Source of the DNA: Nitrolancea sp040255925
Lineage (GTDB): Bacteria; Chloroflexota; Chloroflexia; Thermomicrobiales; Thermomicrobiaceae
Direction of reading: 5' to 3'
Length of the DNA: 28,229 nt
Assembly (NCBI GenBank): GCA_040255925.1
Contig: JBDZVX010000019.1
Coordinates: 1-28,229, forward strand
The notes under the pieces are model-generated. The model made no database searches and was not told where the DNA came from. It worked only from the letters and a program-made list of their open reading frames with translations. Positions 22,609-28,229 of the stretch are shown one piece after another (within the stretch, counting starts at the first letter, position 1; every line of letters starts with the position of its first letter). A program made the position numbers and the translations under genes.

Positions 22609-23378
22609 CGATCGAGGTCGAGCGTGCAGATCAGATCGCGACCATCACCATCAACCGACCGGAGGCGCTCAACGCGCTCGATGCCGTGCGGCTCGAACTG
22701 CTGCTGGCGAGCATCCAGGCGACCAGCGCCGATCCAGGCGTCCGGGCGATCATCCTGACTGGCGCCGGTGACCGCGCCTTCGCGGCCGGAGCCGATGTCG
22801 CCGCGATGCGCGACATGAATGCGTACCAGGCGCTGGCCTTCGCGAAGCTCGGTCAGGCGGTCTGTCATGCGCTGGAGTCGGCACCCCAGCCGGTGATCGC
22901 CGCGGTGAACGGCTTCGCGCTGGGCGGCGGCTGCGAGATCGCCCTGGCGTGTGATATCCGGCTCTGTTCCGAGAACGCGGTCTTCGGTCAACCCGAAGTG
23001 GCCCTCGGCATCCCGCCCGGTTGGGGAGGCACCCAGCGTTTGCCCCGGATCGTCGGCCCGGGAATCGCGAAAGAGCTGATCTATACCGGCCGGCGAGTGG
23101 CCGCACAAGAAGCGCTGGCAATCGGGCTGGTGAACGGGGTCTTCCCACTGGAACAATTAAAGGAAAGCGCGCGGGAGTTAGCGGCCCGTATTGCCGCCAA
23201 CGCACCGGTGGCCGTCAGCTTCAGCAAGGTGGCGATCAACCGCGCGTTCGAGGAGCCGCTCGCGACCGGACTTGCCGAAGAGGCGCGGCTCTTCGCGGAT
23301 GCGTTCAACACAGCCGACCAGCGAGAAGGGATGAGCGCCTTCCTCGAACGGCGGAAGCCCCATTTCCACGGGCGATAG
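22605..23378 (+). CDS. Enoyl-CoA hydratase
   Basis: 257 residues, start overlapping the previous stop by 4 bases. It is a crotonase-fold enzyme with oxyanion-hole segments AFAAGADVAAM and FALGGGCEIALACD; both catalytic glutamates are seen, Glu111 (GGGCE) and Glu131 (GQPEVALGIPPGWGG), in the positions used by hydratases. It adds water to trans-2-enoyl-CoA in beta-oxidation or a related CoA pathway. The two Glu residues favour a true hydratase over dehalogenase or isomerase relatives, though chain-length preference cannot be read. ETF genes follow. Confidence 0.92.
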   Translation: MTIEVERADQIATITINRPEALNALDAVRLELLLASIQATSADPGVRAIILTGAGDRAFAAGADVAAMRDMNAYQALAFAKLGQAVCHALESAPQPVIAAVNGFALGGGCEIALACDIRLCSENAVFGQPEVALGIPPGWGGTQRLPRIVGPGIAKELIYTGRRVAAQEALAIGLVNGVFPLEQLKESARELAARIAANAPVAVSFSKVAINRAFEEPLATGLAEEARLFADAFNTADQREGMSAFLERRKPHFHGR

Positions 23379-23392
23379 CCCGGTACTTCTCT

Positions 23393-23465
23393 CCCCTCTC
23401 CAGTTCTTCGTACGACTCAGAGCTTGCCCTGAGTCTGCCGAAGGGAGAGGGCGGGGCCGGAGGTG
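23393..23465. repeat. Dispersed hairpin repeat, type B, copy 2 (composite)
   Basis: CCCCTCTCC pairs with GGGAGAGGG across a 41-base loop that itself contains a perfect 7-bp stem, GACTCAG (23414-23420) with CTGAGTC (23429-23435). It ends in GGAGGTGAG, which serves as the ribosome site of etfB. Confidence 0.65.
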
Positions 23466-23475
23466 AGTGCCTCTC

Positions 23476-24225
23476 ATGCTTCACATCGTTGTCCTGGTGA
23501 AACAGGTACCCAACCCGAACGGAATCCGCTTCGACCCAAGGCCGGAGCCGGTCATCAACGAGTACGATCTCCAGGCGGTCGAAGCAGCGATCCGGATCAA
23601 AGAACGGACCGGCATTGCCGGGGTGGTCGTTGCCAGCATTGGACCGGCCAGGGAAATTCTAGCCCGCTGCCTGGCAATGGGTGCCGATCGGGCGGTCGTG
23701 ATCGAGTCGCCGCCATCAGGTACCGACAGCCTGGCAATCGCGACCCTGCTGGCCGCGCTGCTCCGCCAGGAACGGTTCGATCTGGTCCTGACCGGTCAGG
23801 AGACCAGCGATAGCGGAACCGGCAACGTTGGGCCACAGCTTGCCGGAATGCTGGACCTACCGGTCGTCAGCAACGTCGTGGAGTTCGATGTTGACGATGA
23901 CGGCCCCCTGACGTTGCGGCGACTGACCGAGGATGGACAGCAGGACGCGCAGGTGAACCTGCCGGCCGTGCTCTGTATTCTCGCCTGCCCCGGAGAGCCA
24001 CGATTCCCGACGCTCAAGGGGCTCCTGACGGCGCGCCATAAGCCGATCGAGCACCGGACCCTGGCCGATCTCGGAATCACGAAGGACGATTTCGAGCCGG
24101 TGGTGACGTGGGAGCCACCGTTCCCAAGCGAGGAGCAGTCAGCGGGGATCATCTTGACCGGGACCGAGCCCGATGACGCCGCCAGGATGTTGGTGGCATT
24201 CCTCCAGGAACGCAAGCTGATCTGA
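23476..24225 (+). CDS. etfB: Electron transfer flavoprotein, beta subunit
   Basis: 249 residues from ATG 23476; an in-frame GTG at 23467 is only 3 bases from GGAGG, while the ATG has AGGTGA 9 bases upstream and gives the typical beginning LHIVVLVKQVPNP. The family pattern is clear: NEYDLQAVEAAIRIKE, the AMP-binding region with LTGQETSDSGTGNVGPQLA, and an extended C-terminal arm. With EtfA it carries electrons from acyl-CoA dehydrogenases to the quinone pool. Its ribosome site lies inside a dispersed repeat. etfA starts 28 bases after the stop. No acyl-CoA dehydrogenase or ETF-quinone oxidoreductase is in the window. Confidence 0.93.
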   Translation: MLHIVVLVKQVPNPNGIRFDPRPEPVINEYDLQAVEAAIRIKERTGIAGVVVASIGPAREILARCLAMGADRAVVIESPPSGTDSLAIATLLAALLRQERFDLVLTGQETSDSGTGNVGPQLAGMLDLPVVSNVVEFDVDDDGPLTLRRLTEDGQQDAQVNLPAVLCILACPGEPRFPTLKGLLTARHKPIEHRTLADLGITKDDFEPVVTWEPPFPSEEQSAGIILTGTEPDDAARMLVAFLQERKLI

Positions 24226-24253
24226 TCATTGAAGATCTTGGAAACGGAACCGT

Positions 24254-25246
24254 TTGTTGAACCAGCCGAACGGCGTGCTGATCGCGGTTGAAACCATCGA
24301 TGGGGCGATCCGCCCGGCATCCCGAGAGCTCTTCGCCCTAGGACAAAGCCTTGCCGGCACTGGCGGAGGCCCGCTCGTGGCGGTCATCATCGGCGGTGAC
24401 ACCGGCGAGGCGGAGCACGATGTCGCGGCGATGGGCGTCGATCGCATCTTCGTAGCCGGCGCGCCGGAACTGGCGCGGTTCACGGTTGATGGCTACGCGC
24501 GGGCGATCGAGGCGGCAATCGCGGCCGTACAGCCGGAGCTCGTCCTCCTGGCCGGGACCACGGCAGGCCGCGACATTGCGGCATTCCTGGCCGGGCGCCG
24601 TCGCGCCGCGCACCTCGCCGATTGTCTCCAAATCGAATGCTCGGATGCCGGGATCGTCGCCACCCGCGCGGTCCATCGCGGCAAGTTCCTGACCAGAGTC
24701 CGGGCCCCACGCGGCCACCTCACCTTCGCGACGGTCCGCCCCACGACCCACCCGGCCCCGGAGCCGTCAGCGCGGGAGGCGGTCCCGGTAGAGCTCCTCG
24801 ATCCGCGGTTCGAGGCGAGGGAGATCAGGATCACCATCACCGGGCAGCATCCGTCAGGCGGCGGTCCGAGCAGTCTGGACACAGCGGACGTCGTGGTGGT
24901 CGGTGGCCGTGGTCTCGGTGATGCCGGAAACTTCCATCTTATAGAGGAACTGGCGGCGATGCTCGGCGGCGCGATTGGCGTGACCGGTCCGGTGACCGAC
25001 CTGGGCTGGCGACCCGCCCATGAGCGAATCGGTCAGACCGGGCGGAGCATCGCGCCGCGGCTCTACATTGGGGTCGGCGTCTCCGGCGCGGTTCAACACC
25101 TGGCGGGGATGCGCGGTTCCGGCACGGTCATCGCGATCAACCAGGACCCCGAGGCACCCATCTTCAACGTTGCCGATTTCGGGATCGTTGGCGATCTGTT
25201 CGAGATCGTGCCGCGGCTGATCGAGCACCTCCGCCGAGAGCCGTGA
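24254..25246 (+). CDS. etfA: Electron transfer flavoprotein, alpha subunit
   Basis: 330 residues. The start is one of two adjacent TTG codons (24254, 24257) behind GGAAACGGA; no ATG is available near the N-terminus. N-terminal Rossmann-like domain (about 1-195), then the FAD-binding domain with VVVGGRGLGDAGNFHLIEEL, the conserved IGQTGRSIAPRLYIGVGVSG stretch and INQDPEAPIFNVADFGIVGD. It holds the redox FAD of the heterodimer. The usual Ser-Arg-Ala before the GW motif is replaced by a PVTDLGW sequence. Last gene of the cluster, closed by a type B hairpin. Confidence 0.93.
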   Translation: MLNQPNGVLIAVETIDGAIRPASRELFALGQSLAGTGGGPLVAVIIGGDTGEAEHDVAAMGVDRIFVAGAPELARFTVDGYARAIEAAIAAVQPELVLLAGTTAGRDIAAFLAGRRRAAHLADCLQIECSDAGIVATRAVHRGKFLTRVRAPRGHLTFATVRPTTHPAPEPSAREAVPVELLDPRFEAREIRITITGQHPSGGGPSSLDTADVVVVGGRGLGDAGNFHLIEELAAMLGGAIGVTGPVTDLGWRPAHERIGQTGRSIAPRLYIGVGVSGAVQHLAGMRGSGTVIAINQDPEAPIFNVADFGIVGDLFEIVPRLIEHLRREP

Positions 25247-25327
25247 CCGGCCGCATACAGCCCCCACCCCTAACCCGTTCGGAGCCTCCCTCAAATTTAG
25301 GGGACGGGAAAATCTTTCACATGTGCT

Positions 25328-25368
25328 CCCCTCTCCCAGAATTGGGAGAGGGGATGGGGGTGAGGGCC
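25328..25368. repeat. Dispersed hairpin repeat, type B, copy 3
   Basis: A perfect 10-bp stem, CCCCTCTCCC (25328-25337) with GGGAGAGGGG (25344-25353), has loop AGAATT and is followed by GGGGGTGAGGGCC. It lies between convergent etfA and the DUF1622 gene and probably acts as a two-way terminator. Confidence 0.75.
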
Positions 25369-25386
25369 GTGACCACATCACCCTCG

Positions 25387-25803
25387 CTATTCGCGCTCTC
25401 CAGACGCCGGGACATCGGAGGCCGAGTTGGTGGTGGCCGGATTCGGACCCGTGGGAAGCGTCTCCGGCCGCTGCCAGGGCCAATGGCCCCGGACTTCCAT
25501 TCCTAGTTCCAGACTCAGGAACGTCCTGATTAAGACGATCACGGCAAGCACGCCGACCGAACTGAAGGTAGGCGAAACCGCGACCGTCCGGATGATATCG
25601 CCGGCCACCAGGAACTCCAGACCGAGGAGGATCGCCCGCCCGAGCCATTGCCGGTAGCGTTGATAGGCAAGCTCCACCGCGCTCTGGTGCTGCCATCGGG
25701 TCAGATAATGCCACGTCGATAGGAGAACACCTGCGACAATGATCACGACACCGGTGGCATCAACCACCTTCCCGGCCAGCTCGACCACCTCGCTGAATGT
25801 CAC
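25387..25803 (-). CDS. DUF1622 family membrane protein
   Basis: 138 residues from GTG 25803, chosen because GGGTGAG lies upstream; the frame runs open to 25851. Three membrane helices (about 14-32, 53-72, 80-100) with the DUF1622 pattern YRQWLGRAILLGLEFLVAGD followed by IIRT and a VLIRTFLSLELGMEVRG segment. The C-terminal tail is Pro/Thr-rich. The family has no known role. The gene is convergent with etfA, separated by the type B hairpin. Confidence 0.82.
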   Translation of the reverse strand: MTFSEVVELAGKVVDATGVVIIVAGVLLSTWHYLTRWQHQSAVELAYQRYRQWLGRAILLGLEFLVAGDIIRTVAVSPTFSSVGVLAVIVLIRTFLSLELGMEVRGHWPWQRPETLPTGPNPATTNSASDVPASGERE

Positions 25804-26263
25804 GCGGTTCTCACCCTTTCGTACCCAGGCGCAATCTGCCGCGCTGGTCAAGCACCGTGCCCACGATCACCATGATATGCCGCGTTGCCGCATGGGATGT
25901 GCCAGACGGGAGCAGGGGAAGCCTGGCCGGGCCGTTCGCCGGATCCTAGTTCAGTACGCGGGCGAGTCCCATGTCCGGCAGCACCGAAACCGGGTGTCCT
26001 ACACGCCCCCGCTCGGCGCTAAAGACACCGTGCGGGGTCGGCAGTTGCGATGCCCACCGCCGGTGCTATCGACGACATCACAGGCCACGTCCCCCGAAAT
26101 GATCTTCTATAAGATTTTGCTTTCTTCTCCTAACGCCGCTATACTCTGTACCGGGAATAGATAGCACGCACCCAATGGACAATCAGGACAGGACTGTGCC
26201 GCACGAAAGGCGTGATGACGCATCGACCCACCGTCCGCGCCGGCGAATTAGAGGGGATAGGCA
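25804..26263. other. Intergenic stretch upstream of the lipoprotein gene
   Basis: No supported gene in the left 300 bases. The right part holds the first copy of the twin promoter block (26115-26168), giving an untranslated leader of about 110 bases. Confidence 0.5.
26115..26168 (+). promoter_or_regulatory. Twin promoter block, copy 1 (lipoprotein gene)
   Basis: TTGCTT (26117-26122), a 17-base spacer, and TATACT (26140-26145) inside a 54-base block. The same block recurs at 27029-27082 with 44 identical positions and ten differences, all transitions. Confidence 0.75.
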
Positions 26264-26977
26264 GTGACGCGTGCCACGCTACTGGTTGCCGGCGTGCTCG
26301 TGGCGGCAACGCTCATCCTAGCCGCCTGCGGTCAACAGGCTCCGTCAGAGAAAGCTCAGGCGGGTGAAGACACGCCCGGTGTGGTGCGGATTGGCCAGCA
26401 AGTGGTGACGCTCGATGACTTCCGGGAAGGGGTTCGGATCGTAGAAACGAATCTTGAGTATATGAAAGGTGAGATCAGCAAGGGATCGTTCGATTCCAGC
26501 TTCCTCCAGGAATTCGTCCAACTCATCGAACGGACCGGTATCCAGACCGTGGCGCTTGGCTCGTTGATCCAGGATCGTGCCCTCTATGAACGCGCAGTCG
26601 CGAACGGCTTCAGCGCCACCGATCAGGAAGTCACCACCCGTTTGGAGCGGGACCGAGAACTTTTTCGTGATCCTCCCATAGGCGCAGAGACAACCGCTTA
26701 CCAAGCAACCGCTTACATCAAGGCTGCCGGCGAGGACCGATACTGGTCGGAACTGTACCCGGCAATGCTGCGCCGCGAGATGGCGATTCACAATATGTGG
26801 ACTGCCACCATGGCCGATTTCGCGGATCAGGGGAGCCGTGAGTCCGCTTGGGCAGGCGTGGAGAGACGGGCAATCCATTCCGTGTCGATCGACGTTCTCA
26901 ACGCGGACGCCATCGCCCCAGCCACGGTGCCTAACGCGCTGGCCTATCTCGAAAAGCACCGGCAACTTCCACAGTAG
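26264..26977 (+). CDS. SurA/PrsA-like lipoprotein without a PPIase domain
   Basis: 237 residues, GTG start with AGGGGAT 7 bases upstream. A lipoprotein signal peptide ends in the lipobox LAAC with Cys22. The mature part opens with VVRIGQQVVTLDDFREGVRI and continues as long helices, the layout of SurA N-terminal chaperone domains. No parvulin (PpiC) domain follows; the chain ends at about 237 residues where parvulin lipoproteins would continue. It may be a membrane-bound chaperone for exported proteins. It shares its promoter type with the next gene. Confidence 0.75.
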   Translation: MTRATLLVAGVLVAATLILAACGQQAPSEKAQAGEDTPGVVRIGQQVVTLDDFREGVRIVETNLEYMKGEISKGSFDSSFLQEFVQLIERTGIQTVALGSLIQDRALYERAVANGFSATDQEVTTRLERDRELFRDPPIGAETTAYQATAYIKAAGEDRYWSELYPAMLRREMAIHNMWTATMADFADQGSRESAWAGVERRAIHSVSIDVLNADAIAPATVPNALAYLEKHRQLPQ

Positions 26978-27028
26978 TGTGGGCGGAGTAACGCCCAACC
27001 ACGTCCACCGGCATGACCTCCTGAGAGG

Positions 27029-27082
27029 TTTTGCTTCCTTCTCCCAACGCCGCTATACTCCGCGTTGGGGATGGATAGCATG
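27029..27082 (+). promoter_or_regulatory. Twin promoter block, copy 2 (LuxR-type gene)
   Basis: TTGCTT (27031-27036), a 17-base spacer, and TATACT (27054-27059), with the conserved core AACGCCGCTATACTC, 70 bases before the regulator ATG. Confidence 0.75.
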
Positions 27083-27128
27083 CCGCTAAGTCGCCAATAT
27101 CCCGGGACCCACACGCTCTGGAGGCGTC

Positions 27129-28073
27129 ATGGCCTACCGGCTGAAAAGCCGTATCACCTGGATGCTTACGCCACGAGAACTGCCATCAAGCGATGCTGAT
27201 GATCCCCGCCTCGTCCGGCACTGGTGGTACGAGACGACGCTGACCCGAGCACGCTGGGGCGCGGTTCCGGCCTTCCTGCTGCTGATCCCGTTCTTCCCGG
27301 CAATTCCCTGGCCGTCCCTGGCCCTTCTCGCGCTGGGCATTGGGCTCGGCAATACCGGGCTCCACTGGCTCCTCCACCACGGCTCATCCCAACAACGGTT
27401 ACACGCCGTCCGTTGGCTGGCACCAGTGCTCGACTGGACCGGCGGCATTGGCACCCTCGCCGCGTTCAGCGAGGAGCCCGCGTTCGGTATCGCCCCCATT
27501 CTCCTCCTACTGGTGGCCCGCACCGCGGTCGGCTTCCGCCGGTTATTCGTCCTGGCCGCCGCGACAACCGGAGCGCTGCTCGTCCTTGGGGCGCTCCTCC
27601 TGGCGCAAGTCCATTGGTTCGGCGTGCTGGAGGCAAACACGGCGAAAGGCGTGCTGATCACGCGCGGCGCGCTCCTCGGCGTGGCGACCCTGGCGCTAGC
27701 CGGATGGATCAAGGCAGACGAGCGATGGCGTCGGTGGGAAGAGATCCGGCAAGATGCCGCGCGCGTGGCCGAGCATGCCGAGCTCGAAACCTATCGCAGG
27801 CAGGATTACGGACTCTCGAAACGCGAGTGGGAACTGCTGCCCCTCTTGGCGCGCGACGATCTCACCTACGAGCAGATCGGCGAACAGCTCTCGATCAGCC
27901 CCTACACCGTCAAGACGCATGTCCAGCGCATTGGGAAGAAGATGGGCGTGAGCGGTCGCCGGGCTGTCGTCCATGCGGTGCGTGAGCGTGGCCTGCTGCC
28001 GATAGACGAGCCGATTGGCACGGATGAATCGGTCTCGGAGCCTTCGGGGACAGAAATTCATCCCTTCAAGTGA
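27129..28073 (+). CDS. Membrane-anchored LuxR-type transcription regulator
   Basis: 314 residues from ATG 27129. About six hydrophobic segments occupy residues 40-200 (for example WGAVPAFLLLIPFF and LFVLAAATTGALLVLGALLL). A short helical linker (205-225, RWEEIRQDAARVAEHAELE) leads to a LuxR/GerE helix-turn-helix (about 227-290; LSKREWELLPLLARDD, LTYEQIGEQLSISPYTVKTH). No receiver or periplasmic sensor domain is visible, so the membrane region itself may be the sensor, a one-component layout. It follows the lipoprotein gene under a near-identical promoter. Confidence 0.85.
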   Translation: MAYRLKSRITWMLTPRELPSSDADDPRLVRHWWYETTLTRARWGAVPAFLLLIPFFPAIPWPSLALLALGIGLGNTGLHWLLHHGSSQQRLHAVRWLAPVLDWTGGIGTLAAFSEEPAFGIAPILLLLVARTAVGFRRLFVLAAATTGALLVLGALLLAQVHWFGVLEANTAKGVLITRGALLGVATLALAGWIKADERWRRWEEIRQDAARVAEHAELETYRRQDYGLSKREWELLPLLARDDLTYEQIGEQLSISPYTVKTHVQRIGKKMGVSGRRAVVHAVRERGLLPIDEPIGTDESVSEPSGTEIHPFK

Positions 28074-28098
28074 CAGCAATTCCTCCGCACAGCGATAG

Positions 28099-28151
28099 CA
28101 ATTCACCGTAAGGCCCTACTATAGTGCCAATAATGCAGTAGGCCGTTGTCC
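28099..28151 (+). promoter_or_regulatory. Possible promoter with an inverted repeat before the last gene
   Basis: A TATAGT -10-like box lies between the arms of an imperfect dyad, GGCCCTACT and AGTAGGCC (one unpaired C). AGCAATTC occurs twice just upstream. The -35 box is unclear. Confidence 0.35.
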
Positions 28152-28195
28152 ATACCGCAGTATCGACATCAGTAGTTACCAGAAAGCAGGGCTGT

Positions 28196-28229
28196 ATGAA
28201 AAGAACCTTGACGCTCGCGATCCCTCTGG
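28196..28229 (+). CDS. Start of a secreted protein, cut by the window edge
   Basis: ATG 28196 follows AGCAGGG. Only MKRTLTLAIPL is visible, the beginning of a probable signal peptide. The strength of the assignment comes from the ribosome site and the basic-then-hydrophobic start; the product is unknown. Confidence 0.5.
   Translation, partial: MKRTLTLAIPL

Overview
The window is GC-rich bacterial chromosomal DNA from a draft assembly; it contains one 100-base run of N. The gene set suggests a Chloroflexota bacterium, perhaps Thermomicrobia (Sphaerobacter/Nitrolancea-like): a split transketolase, an MmpS-like secreted protein, a DUF3267 peptidase, frequent GTG/TTG starts with strong Shine-Dalgarno sequences, and dispersed hairpin repeats. 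The placement rests on gene style, not on a marker gene.

Layout. 1-964 (minus): the N-terminal half of nadC with a clear promoter, behind a decayed transposase. 1171-2918 (plus): a small secreted Met/Gln/His-rich protein interrupted by an apparently artificial gap, a zinc-ribbon membrane protein and a 72-residue unknown. 3223-4633 (minus): a pair of secreted/membrane-anchored proteins of unknown function, the first with an in-frame TAG directly after its signal peptide. 5440-9017 (minus): a heterodimeric ABC exporter. 9222-9752 (plus): an HTH regulator with its own promoter and palindromes. 9812-11452 (minus): a DUF3267 membrane peptidase coupled to an APH-fold kinase. 11565-14001 (plus): small, mostly secreted or unknown proteins separated by hairpin-rich DNA.

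14414-16227 (minus) is the two-gene transketolase, divergent from sdhC-sdhD (16455-17294, plus). Then come tRNA-Gln(UUG), glmU, prs, a CNNM/CorC-type CBS protein and a minimal biotin-protein ligase: a run of housekeeping functions (UDP-GlcNAc, PRPP, ion transport or resistance, biotinylation). 22078-25246 (plus) is a gamma-carbonic-anhydrase-like protein, enoyl-CoA hydratase, etfB and etfA, a fatty/organic acid oxidation module. A DUF1622 membrane protein is convergent to it. The right end has a SurA-like lipoprotein and a membrane-bound LuxR-type regulator, each preceded by a near-identical 54-bp promoter block, and then the first codons of a further secreted protein.

Most noteworthy: (1) the 100-N gap is flanked by an exact 55-bp duplicate, and collapsing it restores one intact Met-rich secreted protein; (2) the in-frame amber codon between a signal peptide and its mature domain; (3) the twin promoter block whose two copies differ only by transitions; (4) the inverted repeat embracing the nadC promoter; (5) two families of dispersed hairpin repeats, one of which may supply the etfB ribosome-binding site.
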